Of a stretch of DNA of 64,000 bases, positions 26,511-37,009 are shown piece after piece. Numbering within the stretch: position 1 is the stretch's first letter; every line of letters starts with the position of its first letter. Made by a program: the position numbers and the translations under genes. The notes beneath the pieces were generated by a model. That model worked only from the letters and a program-made list of their open reading frames with translations, was not told where the DNA came from and did no database searches. Source of the DNA: Massilia rubra (GTDB lineage Bacteria; Pseudomonadota; Gammaproteobacteria; Burkholderiales; Burkholderiaceae_D); NCBI RefSeq assembly GCF_011682065.1, contig NZ_VUYU01000022.1, positions 1-64,000 of the forward strand, given 5' to 3'.

Positions 26511-28154
26511 ATGCACACTACCCGCTGTATCGCCACCTACAACACCAGCTACACGATCGAGGGGACGGCGCTCAATATCGCCGGCTTCACGCATACTTTT
26601 TACCAACGCAAAATCGGCATCATCGGCGACAACGGCATCGGCAAGAGCACCTTGCTCAAGCTGATCGCCGGAACGCTGCTTCCGCAGGCTGGATCGATCG
26701 CGGTCACGGGCAGCATCTGCCACTGCCCGCAGGAGAGCGGCGCGTTCGACGGCGACAGCGTCGCTTGCGTGCTCGGCGTGGCCGGCAAGATCGCCGCACT
26801 CGCGCGCATCGGCGCCGGCAGCGTGGAGCAGGCCGACCTCGCCGCGTTGGATGACGACTGGGATGTGGAGCGCACTGTGCGCCTGCAGCTCGAGCGCCAT
26901 GGCCTGGCGCAGCTCGGCCTGGCGCGCTCCTTCGGCACGCTCAGCGCCGGCCAGAAAACCCGGCTGCTGCTGATCCGCGCGGTCCTGAGCGGGGCCGATT
27001 TCCTGCTGCTGGACGAACCGACGAACAACCTCGATAGCCAGTCCAGGGAGGCGCTCTACGACTTCGTCGCCACCACCGAGACCGGCCTGCTGATGGTCAG
27101 CCATGACCGCACGCTGCTGGGGTATTGCGATGAGATCATCGAATTGACCGCTAACGGCATCCACGTCCACGGTGGGAATTTTGACGCTTTCAGCGAACAG
27201 AAAAAGCTGCGCGAAGATGCCATCGAGCGTCACTACGAGGACGCCAAAAAAGGCTGCAAGAAGGCTGGCCGCGCCGCCCAGCAGGCGCTCGAAGCGTTCG
27301 ACAGGAAGCGCGCCAAAGGCCGCAAGCTGTTTAGCGAAGGCCGGATCGACCGCAATGAAGCGAACGCCAAGCGCGGCACCAGCGAGCGCACGCTGGGGCG
27401 CATGAGCACCCATCAAGAGCGCTTGCTGGCCGCCGCCAACAGCCGCTTCGACAGCGCCAGGCAACTGCGCGAAGTAAAGGAGGAAATCAATGTGGTCATG
27501 GACAAGACCTCGGTCCCGAACGGGAAAATGGTCTTGATGGTCGAGCGCCTGGCGTACCGGTATCCCGGGAGCGCGCAGCGCCTGTTCTCGGATTTTTCGA
27601 TGAGCATGTTCGGGCCGGAGCGGGTGGCGCTGGTGGGCCGCAACGGCGCCGGCAAGTCGACGCTGCTCAAGCTGATCTGCGCGCAGCTGGCGCCGGTGGG
27701 CGGCACGGCCACCATCGGCGTGGGCCAATACAGTTACCTGAGTCAGGATATCGGCATGCTGCAGGCCGGGCAAACGGTGCTCGACAATTTCCAGCGTCTC
27801 AACGCGGACCTGTCGCACAACGATTGCCACCATGCGCTGGCGCAGTTCAAGTTCCGCAACAAGGATGCGCAAAAACTGGCCGGCCAGCTCAGTGGCGGGG
27901 AACGGATCCGCGCGGGCCTGGCGTGCGTTCTCATGTCCAGCACCCCACCGCAGTTGCTGCTGCTCGACGAACCGACCAATCACCTGGACATGGCGAGCCT
28001 GGAGGCGCTGGAAGACATCGTCAACCAGTACCGGGGCGCGCTGCTGGTGGTGTCGCACGACGCCACGTTCCTGGAAAGGGTGAACGTGGAGCGTTACGTG
28101 GCGTTGCCGGCACTGGCGCAAGACGGCCTTCGCAGCGGCAGCGACATCGGGTAA
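26511..28154 (+). CDS. ABC-F family ATPase
   Basis: Soluble ribosome-associated ATPase of 547 residues with two ABC domains and no membrane segments. Domain 1 has Walker A GDNGIGKST, an altered signature LSAGQKTR and Walker B LLLDEPTNNLD. A charged linker follows (about 235-325, with FDRKRAKGRKLFSEGR). Domain 2 has GRNGAGKST, LSGGERIR and LLLLDEPTNHLD. The ABC-F family includes translation factors and antibiotic-resistance proteins acting on the ribosome; which applies here cannot be told. No Shine-Dalgarno is clear at the ATG. The last two codons and stop (ATCGGGTAA) lie inside the direct repeat shared with 25728, so the gene is bracketed by repeats. Confidence 0.88.
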   Translation: MHTTRCIATYNTSYTIEGTALNIAGFTHTFYQRKIGIIGDNGIGKSTLLKLIAGTLLPQAGSIAVTGSICHCPQESGAFDGDSVACVLGVAGKIAALARIGAGSVEQADLAALDDDWDVERTVRLQLERHGLAQLGLARSFGTLSAGQKTRLLLIRAVLSGADFLLLDEPTNNLDSQSREALYDFVATTETGLLMVSHDRTLLGYCDEIIELTANGIHVHGGNFDAFSEQKKLREDAIERHYEDAKKGCKKAGRAAQQALEAFDRKRAKGRKLFSEGRIDRNEANAKRGTSERTLGRMSTHQERLLAAANSRFDSARQLREVKEEINVVMDKTSVPNGKMVLMVERLAYRYPGSAQRLFSDFSMSMFGPERVALVGRNGAGKSTLLKLICAQLAPVGGTATIGVGQYSYLSQDIGMLQAGQTVLDNFQRLNADLSHNDCHHALAQFKFRNKDAQKLAGQLSGGERIRAGLACVLMSSTPPQLLLLDEPTNHLDMASLEALEDIVNQYRGALLVVSHDATFLERVNVERYVALPALAQDGLRSGSDIG

Positions 28155-28452
28155 GATTGGCCGGCCCTCGTATGTGGCGCCACCATACCGCCGCCGTTCC
28201 TGCCGTCCGCAGGGGCGGCGCTTCACCGCCGGAGAGTTCATGCAATCAGCAGTCAACCTGTGGCCGCTCATCGGCGTCGCCGTCATCATCGTCGGCTTCG
28301 TGCTGCGCGTGCATCCCGTGCTGGTGGTCGTCGCCGCGTGCGGGGCCACCGGCCTGGCCGTGTCGATGCCGGTCGAAGCGCTTTTCGCCTCGCTCGGCAC
28401 CGCTTTCATCAAAACGCGCAACCTGCCGATGATCCTGCTGCTGCCGCTGGCC
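28146..28452 (+). repeat. Direct repeat partner of 25728-25986
   Basis: Covers the end of the ABC-F gene, the DUF969 upstream region and its first 71 codons. It is the intact counterpart of the truncated copy. The two copies flank the ABC-F gene in direct orientation. Confidence 0.75.
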
Positions 28453-28932
28453 GCCATCGGCCTGCTCGAACGCTTCGGCCTGAAGGAACACGCGCAGGCC
28501 AGCATCGCCAAGATCAAATCGGCCACCACCGGCCGCCTGCTGATCGTCTACCTGGCCGTGCGCGAAGTCTCGGCCGCATTCGGGCTGACCAGTCTTGGCG
28601 GGCACCCGTCGATGGTGCGCCCGCTGGTCGCGCCCATGGCCGAAGCGGCCGCCGAAACGCGCAAGGGCAGCATCAGCGACAAGCTGCGCTACCGCATCCG
28701 CGCCATGTCGGCCGCCACCGACAACGTTGGCCTGTTTTTCGGCGAAGATGTCTTTGTCGCCTTCGGGGCTATCGTGCTGATGCAAACCATCCTCGCGGCC
28801 GAAGGCATCCTGGTCAATCCGCTGCACATGGCGCTGTGGGGCATTCCCACCGCGATCACCGCCTTCATCATTCATGCCTGGCGCCTGCACCGCTTCGACG
28901 CCGAGATCGCGCGCGACGGAGGGGCCGCATGA
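28240..28932 (+). CDS. 5-oxoproline transporter subunit, DUF969 family
   Basis: Integral membrane protein of 230 residues. The ATG after GGAGAG was chosen over an upstream one because the family begins close to LWPLIGVAVIIVGF. About six hydrophobic stretches are present, with a conserved MPVEALFASLGTAFIKTRNLPM loop and ERFGLKEHA. DUF969 and DUF979 proteins are encoded together with pyroglutamyl-peptidase in many bacteria and are annotated as a two-part 5-oxoproline transporter. Here the order is DUF969-DUF979-pcp, each overlapping the next by four bases (ATGA), so the three form a tightly coupled operon. Confidence 0.88.
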   Translation: MQSAVNLWPLIGVAVIIVGFVLRVHPVLVVVAACGATGLAVSMPVEALFASLGTAFIKTRNLPMILLLPLAAIGLLERFGLKEHAQASIAKIKSATTGRLLIVYLAVREVSAAFGLTSLGGHPSMVRPLVAPMAEAAAETRKGSISDKLRYRIRAMSAATDNVGLFFGEDVFVAFGAIVLMQTILAAEGILVNPLHMALWGIPTAITAFIIHAWRLHRFDAEIARDGGAA

Positions 28933-29888
28933 TCATCCTGCTCGACTACTTCTACCTGGCGCTGGGCGCCATGCTGGCCGCGTCGGCTGTCATGTCGCTG
29001 CGCGACAAGGACAATCCGCGCCGCTATTCGAGCGCCTTGTTCTGGGGCCTGTACGCCGCGGTCTACCTGGTTGGCGAACGGCTGCCGCCAGCGCTGGTGG
29101 GCGTGATCATGATCACGATGGCGCTCATCGCCGGCTGCGGCGGCGTCACCCTCGGCAAGTACGGCGTGCGCACGACTGAGGAAAAGACCTCCAGCGCGCG
29201 CCGCCTCGGCCACCTGCTGTTCATCCCCGCGCTGATCATCCCGGTCGTGACCATGATCGGTTCGACCCTGCTCAAGGATGTGCAGATCGGCGGCCTGCTG
29301 CTGCTCGAAACCAAGCACATTACGCTGGTCAGCCTGGGTTGCGCCTCGGTGCTGGCGGTCGGCGCGGCCTGCTGGCTGACCCGTTCCACGCCGCTGCAGG
29401 GCATGCGCGAATGGCGCCGCCTGACCGATGCCGTCGGCTGGGCGGTGGTGCTGCCGCATATGCTGGCCGTGCTCGGGCTGCTGTTCGCCGAAGCGGGCGT
29501 GGGCAAGGCGGTTGCGCACATCACCACCTCCTACATCAACATGGATTCGCGGTTTGTCGCGGTGGTGGTGTTCTGCGTCGGCATGGCGCTGTTTACCATC
29601 ATCATGGGCAATGGCTTCGCGGCCTTTCCGGTGATGGCGGGCGGCGTCGGCATTCCGGTCCTGATCGGCCAGTACGGCGCCAACCCGGCGGTGATGGCCG
29701 CCATCGGCATGTTCAGCGCCTACTGCGGCACCTTGATGACGCCCATGGCGGCCAACTTCAACGTGGTGCCGGTGGTGCTGCTCGAACTGCCCGACAAGCA
29801 CGCGGTGATCAAGGCGCAGATACCGACCGCGCTGCCGCTCTTGGTGGCAAATATCTTCCTGCTGTATTTTTTGATGGGTCAGAAATGA
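28929..29888 (+). CDS. 5-oxoproline transporter subunit, DUF979 family
   Basis: Integral membrane protein of 319 residues with about nine to ten spans (for example [20 protein letters not shown] and [16 protein letters not shown] at the end). The start overlaps the DUF969 stop by ATGA, which sets the start. Family hallmarks visible are [16 protein letters not shown] and [14 protein letters not shown]. It partners with DUF969 to bring in 5-oxoproline (pyroglutamate) or related compounds, by family association. Confidence 0.9.
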   Translation: MIILLDYFYLALGAMLAASAVMSLRDKDNPRRYSSALFWGLYAAVYLVGERLPPALVGVIMITMALIAGCGGVTLGKYGVRTTEEKTSSARRLGHLLFIPALIIPVVTMIGSTLLKDVQIGGLLLLETKHITLVSLGCASVLAVGAACWLTRSTPLQGMREWRRLTDAVGWAVVLPHMLAVLGLLFAEAGVGKAVAHITTSYINMDSRFVAVVVFCVGMALFTIIMGNGFAAFPVMAGGVGIPVLIGQYGANPAVMAAIGMFSAYCGTLMTPMAANFNVVPVVLLELPDKHAVIKAQIPTALPLLVANIFLLYFLMGQK

Positions 29889-30529
29889 CGAGAACAGTGC
29901 TGCTGACGGGCTTCGAGCCGTTCAATAAAGAGACTATCAACCCGGCGTGGGAGGCGGTGCGCGCGCTGGCCGGAGTCGAGGGCGATGGCTACCGCGTCGA
30001 AGTGCGCCAGTTGCCCTGCGTGTTCGGCGCCGCCGGCGAGGTGCTGCGCGCGGCCATCGACGAGCTGCGGCCGGCGGTGGTGATCGCGGTCGGGCAGGCC
30101 GGGGGCAGGGTGGACCTGTCGGTCGAACGCATCGCCATCAATATCGACGACGCGCCCATTCCCGACAACGCCCAGTGCCAGCTGGTCGACCAGCCGGTGG
30201 TCGAAGGCGGACCGGCGGCGTACTTTTCGACCCTGCCGATCAAGGCCATCGTGACGCGCTTGCGCGACAGTGGTTTGCCGGCGTCGGTGTCGCAGACGGC
30301 CGGCACTTTTGTATGCAATCACGTTTTCTATAGCCTGATGCACCAGACGGTGGGCCGCGATATCCGGGCCGGCTTCATTCACATTCCGTATTTGCCGCAG
30401 CAGGCGGCAGCGCACCCGGGTGCGCCCAGCATGGCGCTGGCCGAGGTGGTGCGGGGGTTGACGATGGCGCTGGAAGCGGCGCTGCTTGTCGGCGACGACA
30501 TCTGCGTCGCCGGCGGGGCAGTCGACTAG
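29885..30529 (+). CDS. pcp: Pyroglutamyl-peptidase I
   Basis: Cytosolic cysteine peptidase that removes N-terminal pyroglutamate from peptides. The protein has 214 residues, the usual length. The triad falls at canonical positions: Glu81 in VERIAIN, Cys144 in AGTFVCNH and His166 in FIHIPYLP. The N-terminal signature LLTGFEPF is present. Its start overlaps the DUF979 stop (ATGA). Its stop overlaps the convergent LysR gene by four bases, so the two genes meet tail to tail with no terminator between them. Confidence 0.96.
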   Translation: MTRTVLLTGFEPFNKETINPAWEAVRALAGVEGDGYRVEVRQLPCVFGAAGEVLRAAIDELRPAVVIAVGQAGGRVDLSVERIAINIDDAPIPDNAQCQLVDQPVVEGGPAAYFSTLPIKAIVTRLRDSGLPASVSQTAGTFVCNHVFYSLMHQTVGRDIRAGFIHIPYLPQQAAAHPGAPSMALAEVVRGLTMALEAALLVGDDICVAGGAVD

Positions 30530-31425
30530 GCGGTCGGATTGAGGATATTCAGGAACGCCCGCACCACCGGCGCATCGTCCTGCGTGGTGTAGGTGATGTA
30601 CAGATTGGCCGATGGCGGGTTGGTCTTGATCGGCAAGAAGATCACGCCCGGCCAGCCGATGCGGCTGGTCGTCTCCGGCATCAAGGCCACGCCCAGGCCA
30701 GCGCCCACCATCGCCAGCAAGGTTTGCGGCTCGGACGCTTCCTGGAAAATCGTCGGCTGGAACCCGGCCTTGATGCAGCACTGGATCAGGTAGCGCGGAA
30801 AGGCCGACTTGTCCAGCGCCAGCGTGAGCATCGGCTGGTCCGCAATGTCGGCCAGTTCGATCCACGGCTGCGTGGCCAGCGGATGGTGCTCGTTGACGGC
30901 CACGCATACGTTCTCGCGGAAGCACAGCTCCTGGCGCAGGTTGTCGTGTTTGAGTTCATCTTCATCGAGCTTGGGCTCGCGCCAGAAACCCACGTCGATC
31001 TGCTTGGCGCGCAGCGCCTCGTACTGCACGTTCGGTCCCGACTCGTGCAGGGTCCAGGTCACGCGCGGGAACTTGGTCTGGAATTCTTCGAGCAGGCTCG
31101 GAATCGGCCCCCACATGGCCGAACCGACGATGCCCACCCGCAGGCGTCCGACTTCACCCCGGTCGATCTGGCGGATGGTGTCGATCGTCATGCGCATCTT
31201 GGCCAGCAGGTCCGATGCTTCCCCCATCAACGCCTTGCCCGCCACCGTCAGCTCGAAGGTGCGGGTGGTGCGCGCGAACAGGCGCACGCCCAATTCGCTT
31301 TCGAGCTTCATGATCTGCTGGCTCAAAGGCGGCTGCGAGATGTGCAGCCGCTCGGCGGCGCGGCTGAAGCTCTTTTCTTCAGCTACCGCGAGGAAGTACT
31401 TGAGCTGTTTCAGGTCGATGGACAT
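30526..31425 (-). CDS. LysR-family transcriptional regulator
   Basis: A 299-residue regulator. The N-terminal winged helix (about 1-60) has the LysR hallmark [21 protein letters not shown] followed by [11 protein letters not shown]. The C-terminal co-inducer domain (about 90-295) carries [12 protein letters not shown] and ALMPET. It lies 18 bases after the pseudouridine glycosidase stop on the same strand, so it may be the third gene of the psuK-psuG unit. It converges on pcp. Targets could be the psu genes or the 5-oxoproline operon; nothing in the sequence decides. Confidence 0.9.
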   Translation of the reverse strand: MSIDLKQLKYFLAVAEEKSFSRAAERLHISQPPLSQQIMKLESELGVRLFARTTRTFELTVAGKALMGEASDLLAKMRMTIDTIRQIDRGEVGRLRVGIVGSAMWGPIPSLLEEFQTKFPRVTWTLHESGPNVQYEALRAKQIDVGFWREPKLDEDELKHDNLRQELCFRENVCVAVNEHHPLATQPWIELADIADQPMLTLALDKSAFPRYLIQCCIKAGFQPTIFQEASEPQTLLAMVGAGLGVALMPETTSRIGWPGVIFLPIKTNPPSANLYITYTTQDDAPVVRAFLNILNPTA

Positions 31426-31443
31426 GGCGTATGGGGTCGGGGG

Positions 31444-32373
<930 letters not shown>

Positions 32374-32375
32374 GG

Positions 32376-33530
32376 TCAGTCCTGGTAAAGAGCGTTGAAC
32401 GGTTGCTGGGCGCCGGGCAGGGCGTCGGGATTCGGAATCTCGGCGAGCACTTCCGCCGTCAGGTAAGGGCATACGGTTTCTTCGCAGGCGAGCGTCATGG
32501 CCGACAATTGCAGGCCGCGCCTGCAGGCCAGCGTCATGTCGTCGCTGCCATGGAACAGGGACCAGCATACCGCAGCGGCAAAGGCGTCGCCCGCACCGGT
32601 GACGTCGACGATCTGCGCCGGCGGCGCGTCCAGCTGCGCGATGCCGCCGGCAGTGGTGTAGACCACGCCGGTGGCGCCGCGCGTGACGATGACGTCCTGC
32701 GCGCCTTGCGCCTGGATGGTGCGGCAGGCGGCCAGGAAATCGGCGTCGGTCACGAGCCGCGCACCAATGCGCGTTTCGAGTTCGCCCTGGTTCAGGATCA
32801 ACAGGCGCAGGCCGCGCAGGTCGTCCGGCAGGTGCGCCATTTTCGGCTGCGATACGGCCACCAGCACCAGCGGCACCGAGCCGCGCGCGGCGTCGTCGAG
32901 CAGCGCGCGCAGGGTCTCGCGCGGCAGGTTCAGGTCGGCCACGATCAGGGCTCCGACGGCGCGCTGCGGCTGGCGCGTGTCCAGGAAGGCCGGCGTTATG
33001 GCGTCGTACAAGGCCATGTCGGCCAGGGCCAGCAGCATTTCGCCATGGTCGTCGAGTACGGCGGTATAGGTGCCGCTGCATACGCCGGTCAGGTGCAGGG
33101 TGGCGCGGGTGTCGATGCCGGCCGCCTCGGCATGCGCCAGCAGCGCCTTGCCGGACGAGTCGTCGCCGATGGCGGTGATCAGTGCAACGGGGGCCGACAG
33201 GCGCGCCAGGTTTTCCGCGATGTTGCGGGCCACGCCGCCGAACGATTCGTCCTGGCGCGCCGGGTTCGAGGTGCCCATCTTGAGCGTGGCGATGGAGCGC
33301 AGCTTGCGATCGAGGTTGGCCGCGCCGAGGCAGACGATGGGCCGGTTATCGGGCAGCACGTAGGCGCGCCCGAGCAGGCGGCGGTCGCGGATCAGGCCCG
33401 CGATGTAGCCCGCCACGGCGGAACGCGACAAACCGAGCACGCTGGCCAAGTCCTGCTGCGAGATGAAAGGATTGGCGCGGATCAGTTCGTACAACTGGTC
33501 TTTTTTGGAGAGTTCGGTCACAATAAGCAA
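32376..33530 (-). CDS. psuK: Pseudouridine kinase with N-terminal helix-turn-helix (PfkB family)
   Basis: Phosphorylates pseudouridine for the glycosidase downstream. The 384-residue protein joins a winged-helix-like domain (about 5-58, [21 protein letters not shown]) to a PfkB carbohydrate-kinase domain (about 64-365). The kinase part shows [14 protein letters not shown] near 98 and the catalytic motif [13 protein letters not shown]. The extra DNA-binding-like domain, also known in YeiI/PsuK-type kinases, could allow self-regulation. The start is uncertain: TTG at 33530, or GTG at 33521 (VTELSKKDQ); neither has a good ribosome-binding site. It is transcribed away from the purine nucleoside phosphorylase across operator C. 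Confidence 0.88.
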   Translation of the reverse strand: MLIVTELSKKDQLYELIRANPFISQQDLASVLGLSRSAVAGYIAGLIRDRRLLGRAYVLPDNRPIVCLGAANLDRKLRSIATLKMGTSNPARQDESFGGVARNIAENLARLSAPVALITAIGDDSSGKALLAHAEAAGIDTRATLHLTGVCSGTYTAVLDDHGEMLLALADMALYDAITPAFLDTRQPQRAVGALIVADLNLPRETLRALLDDAARGSVPLVLVAVSQPKMAHLPDDLRGLRLLILNQGELETRIGARLVTDADFLAACRTIQAQGAQDVIVTRGATGVVYTTAGGIAQLDAPPAQIVDVTGAGDAFAAAVCWSLFHGSDDMTLACRRGLQLSAMTLACEETVCPYLTAEVLAEIPNPDALPGAQQPFNALYQD

Positions 33531-33649
33531 TCATTAAACAATTGTTTTTGATAGTAGACAAATGTCTTAGTGCTGTCAATCAATGATTGTGTCCTGCTCT
33601 CCTATAGTGCGCTCGAACGAATGCTGGGGTTCAACTGATTCTAGCGTGG

Positions 33650-33720
33650 ATTTATATGTTGCGCGTATAAATGAGGAAGAAAAATGGTATTTGCCATACA
33701 TATCACCGATCATGCATAGT
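33650..33720 (+). promoter_or_regulatory. Nucleoside-regulon operator and promoter, site C
   Basis: Operator ATTTATAT-GTTGCGC-GTATAAAT (33650-33672, one mismatch in the arms) lies 18 bp before -35 TTGCCA (33691-33696). An 18-bp spacer leads to TG-CATAGT as -10 (33715-33720). Architecture is the same as sites A and B. Predicted start is near 33727, about 80 bases before the phosphorylase gene. On the other side, TATAGG (minus strand, 33606-33601) lies at nearly the mirrored distance and could be the -10 for psuK. The rest of the 277-base intergenic region has no gene. Confidence 0.78.
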
Positions 33721-33807
33721 TATAATAGTCAGCGAACTCATTCTCCGCGCCGCTTGCAGCATGCACGCCGCGCGGCAGCGCCCTCCCCGAACAGATAAGG
33801 AATCCAC

Positions 33808-34650
33808 ATGTCGAACAACACCCCCTTCGAAGCCGCCGATATCATCCGCGCCCGCAAACCTGGTTTTGAGCCGCGCGTGGCGATGATCCTCGGTTCCGGC
33901 CTTGGCGTACTGGCCGAGCAGATGACCGACGCGGTCTCGATCGGTTTCGACGAACTGCCTGGCTTCCCGATCAGCACCGTGCACGGTCACGCCGGTGAGC
34001 TGGTCCTGGGCACCCTGGCAGGTGTGAATGTGGTGTGCATGAAGGGCCGCGGCCACTTTTATGAAGGCTACGGCATGGGCGTGATGACCAGCGCCGTGCG
34101 CACCATGAAGCTGCTCGGTTGCGAGATGCTGTTCGTGACCAACGCCGCCGGTTCGCTGCGCACCGAAGTCGATGCGGGCAGCCTGGTGGCCCTGACCGAC
34201 CATATCAACTGGCTGCCCGGCACGCCGATGGTCGGCCCGAACGACGACCGTTTCGGCCCGCGCTTTTTCAGCATGGCTAATGCCTACGACAGCGATATCC
34301 GCAACGTGGTCAAGGAGACCGCGGCGGCCAAGGGCATCACCTTGCACGAAGGCGTGTTCATTGCGTATCCGGGCCCGAACTTCGAGACCGCCGCCGAAAT
34401 CCGCATGATGGCCAAGCTGGGTGCGGACGTGGTGGGCATGTCGGTGGTGCCGGAAGTGGTGTCGGCGCGTCATTGCGGTTTGAAGGTGGTTGGCGTGTCG
34501 GTCATTACCAACCTGGCCGAAGGGATGTCGCCGTTCCCGCTGTCGCACGAGCAGACCTTGAAGTACGCCGCCATCGGCGCCAAGGACCTGGTTGAGTTGA
34601 TTCCGGCGTTCCTGGAGCGCGTTGCGCAACAACCGCGCGCCGCTGCCTGA
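33808..34650 (+). CDS. Purine nucleoside phosphorylase, trimeric type
   Basis: Phosphorolyses inosine, guanosine and their deoxy forms (possibly xanthosine) to base plus (deoxy)ribose-1-phosphate. The protein has 280 residues. PNP-I hallmarks are ILGSGLG (phosphate loop), KGRGHFYEGY, VTNAAGSL, GPNFETAAE, VGMSVVPE and ITNLAEG near the end. The Glu and Asn expected for purine binding in trimeric PNPs are in these last motifs. It heads a rightward set with phosphopentomutase, deoC and others and sits just after operator C. AAGGAAT precedes the ATG. PunA or XapA would both be acceptable names. Confidence 0.93.
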   Translation: MSNNTPFEAADIIRARKPGFEPRVAMILGSGLGVLAEQMTDAVSIGFDELPGFPISTVHGHAGELVLGTLAGVNVVCMKGRGHFYEGYGMGVMTSAVRTMKLLGCEMLFVTNAAGSLRTEVDAGSLVALTDHINWLPGTPMVGPNDDRFGPRFFSMANAYDSDIRNVVKETAAAKGITLHEGVFIAYPGPNFETAAEIRMMAKLGADVVGMSVVPEVVSARHCGLKVVGVSVITNLAEGMSPFPLSHEQTLKYAAIGAKDLVELIPAFLERVAQQPRAAA

Positions 34651-34694
34651 TTCGATTTGTCGCTGTCGCTGTCCCGATGCCACTAGCCCCAAGG

Positions 34695-34774
34695 CCGTCG
34701 TCCCCGCGCAGGCGGGGATCCATAGCACCTCTGCTCACCGGTGCTATGGGCCCCCGCCTGCGCGGGGGAGACGG
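34695..34774. repeat. REP-like paired palindrome (copy 2)
   Basis: CCGTCGTCCCCGCGCAGGCG faces its reverse complement around 34751-34774 with a smaller stem CATAGCACC/GGTGCTATG inside. The structure lies between the phosphorylase and phosphopentomutase genes and could act as a transcription or mRNA-end barrier. It lacks the CCCAAGTT inner words of copies 3-5. Confidence 0.8.
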
Positions 34775-34845
34775 CTCGCAAGTTAGCGTTGGCGGATGGT
34801 GCGTCCCTCTTCCCGTACCTGAACCTTTCTGAAGCGAGCGATCCC

Positions 34846-36039
34846 ATGTCACGCGCATTTATCCTCCTGCTTGATTCCTTCGGCCTTGGCGCCACGCCAG
34901 ACGCCGACAAATTCGGCGACGTTGGCGCCAACACCTTCGGCCATATCGCCGCCTGGGCCGCCGAACAAGGCAAGCCTATGCAGCTGCCGAACCTCGAACG
35001 CCTCGGCCTCGCCGCCGCCGCCCACCTGGCCAGCGGCGAATGGGCTGCCGGCTTTAACCAGCGCGACGGCTTCACCGGCGCCTACGGCGTGGCGCGCGAG
35101 CGCTCCACCGGCAAGGACACCCAGAGCGGCCACTGGGAAATCGCCGGCGTCCCCGTCGAATTCGACTGGGGCTACTTCCCGCGCACCGTGCCATCGTTCC
35201 CGGCCGAACTGACCGACAAGCTGCAAGAACTGACCGGCGTGGCCGGCTACCTCGGCAACTGCCACGCATCCGGCACCGACATCATCAACAAGCACGGCGA
35301 CGAACATGTCGCCACCGGCAAAATCATCGTCTACACCTCGGGCGACTCGGTGATGCAGATCGCCGCGCACGAAGAACACTTCGGCCTGGAGCGCCTGTAC
35401 GCGGTCTGCGAAGCGGCGTTCGAGCTGGTCAAGCCGTACAACATCGGCCGCGTGATCGCGCGACCGTTCCTGGGCGAGAACGGCAACTACCGCCGCACCA
35501 GCAACCGCCACGACTACGCCGTGCCGCCCCCAAGCGCGACGCTGCTCGATCACGTCAAAAACGAAGGCGGAGAAGTCATCGGCCTGGGCAAGATCAGCGA
35601 CATTTTCGCCACCCAGGGCATTTCGCGCGTGGTCAAGGGCGTGGATAACATGGCCCTGTTCGACGCGCTGCTCAAGGTGGCCGACGAAGCCGGCGACAAG
35701 TCGCTCACGTTCGTGAACTTCGTCGACTTCGACCAGGCCTTCGGCCATCGCCGCGACGTGGCGGGTTACTCGAACGCGCTGCACGAAATGGACGCGCGCC
35801 TGCCCGAATTCATGGCCAAGCTCAAAGAGGGCGACCTGGTGGTCATTACCGCCGACCATGGCTGCGACCCAAGCTGGCCGGGCTCGGACCACACGCGCGA
35901 GCACATTCCGATGATCTTCTTCGGGCCGGGCGTTAGCGCGCGCGCGCTGCCGGTATCGAACACCTTCTCCGACATCGGCGCCACCCTGGCCAAGCACCTC
36001 GGCGTCAAACCCCTTTCCAACGGAACCGCTCTGCTATGA
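34846..36039 (+). CDS. deoB: Phosphopentomutase
   Basis: Interconverts (deoxy)ribose-1-phosphate and (deoxy)ribose-5-phosphate, taking the sugar from the phosphorylases to DeoC or the pentose-phosphate pathway. The chosen ATG gives 397 residues, the normal length. It begins with the metal-binding SRAFILLLDSFGLGATPDA; KDTQSGHWEIAG holds the phospho-acceptor Thr, and TADHGCDPSWPGSDHTREH supplies further metal ligands. An in-frame upstream start would run through the palindromic repeat and was rejected. The end overlaps deoC by four bases (ATGA). Confidence 0.96.
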   Translation: MSRAFILLLDSFGLGATPDADKFGDVGANTFGHIAAWAAEQGKPMQLPNLERLGLAAAAHLASGEWAAGFNQRDGFTGAYGVARERSTGKDTQSGHWEIAGVPVEFDWGYFPRTVPSFPAELTDKLQELTGVAGYLGNCHASGTDIINKHGDEHVATGKIIVYTSGDSVMQIAAHEEHFGLERLYAVCEAAFELVKPYNIGRVIARPFLGENGNYRRTSNRHDYAVPPPSATLLDHVKNEGGEVIGLGKISDIFATQGISRVVKGVDNMALFDALLKVADEAGDKSLTFVNFVDFDQAFGHRRDVAGYSNALHEMDARLPEFMAKLKEGDLVVITADHGCDPSWPGSDHTREHIPMIFFGPGVSARALPVSNTFSDIGATLAKHLGVKPLSNGTALL

Positions 36040-36992
36040 CTCACAATTCCGCATTCAAACGCAACGAGGTGGTTGGCCTCGATCTCGGCTGGGTCAACCA
36101 GATCAAAGTCAATCGCAATGCGTCGGACCGCCGCGCCGCCAGCCTGGCCAATCGCCGCACCGTCAAAAAAGAATACCAGGCCGCGTGGCTGATCAAGGCG
36201 CTGCAATGCATCGACCTGACCACCCTCGGCGGCGACGACACGCCGGGCCGCGTCGAGCGCCTGTGCATGAAGGCCATGCGTCCGCTGCGCACCGATTTGA
36301 TGGAAGCGCTGGGCGTGTCCAACCTGACCACCGGCGCGGTGTGCGTGTACCACGAGATGATCACCCCTGCGGCGAAGATCCTGCAAGGCCGCCTGCCGAT
36401 CGCCGCGGTATCGACCGCGTTTCCGGCCGGCCTGGCCAGCATGGAAACCAAGGTGCGCGAGATCGAACTGTCGGTCGCCGCCGGCGCCACCGAAATCGAT
36501 ATCGTCATCACCCGCCAGCATGTCCTGATGGGTAACTGGCAGGCCCTGTACGACGAAATGGTCGCTTACCGCAAAGCTTGCGGCGAGGCGCACGTCAAAG
36601 CCATTCTCGCCACCGGCGACCTGCTCACGCTGGAAAACGTGGCCAAGGCCTCGTGGGTGTGCATGATGGCGGGCTCGGACTTCATCAAGACCTCGACCGG
36701 CAAGGAAGGCGTCAACGCCACCATTCCTGTGGCCCTGACGATGGTGCGCACGATCCGCGAATACCATGAGCAGACTGGCTTCCAGGTCGGCTTCAAGCCG
36801 GCCGGCGGCGTGTCGAGCGCCAAGAGCGCGTTGCAGTACCTGACCCTGATGAAAGAGGAATTGGGACGTGAGTGGCTGGAGCCGCATCTGTTCCGCATCG
36901 GCGCATCGAGCCTGCTGACCGACATCGAGCGCCAGCTCGAACATTACGTCACCGGGAACTACTCGGCCAACCATCGCCACGCGCAACCATAA
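36036..36992 (+). CDS. deoC: Deoxyribose-phosphate aldolase
   Basis: Splits 2-deoxyribose-5-phosphate into acetaldehyde and glyceraldehyde-3-phosphate. The protein has 318 residues, longer than E. coli DeoC (~259) because of an N-terminal extension of about 50 residues, as in animal-type and some proteobacterial forms. The Schiff-base lysine is Lys218 in DFIKTSTGKEG; a second conserved Lys is in KPAGGVSS, and Asp in the ILATGDLL region. The start overlaps the deoB stop (ATGA). The acetaldehyde product is presumably oxidised by the aldehyde dehydrogenase encoded 17 bases downstream. Confidence 0.95.
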   Translation: MTHNSAFKRNEVVGLDLGWVNQIKVNRNASDRRAASLANRRTVKKEYQAAWLIKALQCIDLTTLGGDDTPGRVERLCMKAMRPLRTDLMEALGVSNLTTGAVCVYHEMITPAAKILQGRLPIAAVSTAFPAGLASMETKVREIELSVAAGATEIDIVITRQHVLMGNWQALYDEMVAYRKACGEAHVKAILATGDLLTLENVAKASWVCMMAGSDFIKTSTGKEGVNATIPVALTMVRTIREYHEQTGFQVGFKPAGGVSSAKSALQYLTLMKEELGREWLEPHLFRIGASSLLTDIERQLEHYVTGNYSANHRHAQP

Positions 36993-37009
36993 ACCTCAAC
37001 GGATTCGTC

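Noticed and set aside
33583-33798. 71-codon frame ahead of the purine phosphorylase
   Set aside because: It covers the operator and promoter, has no ribosome-binding site and no recognisable protein pattern.
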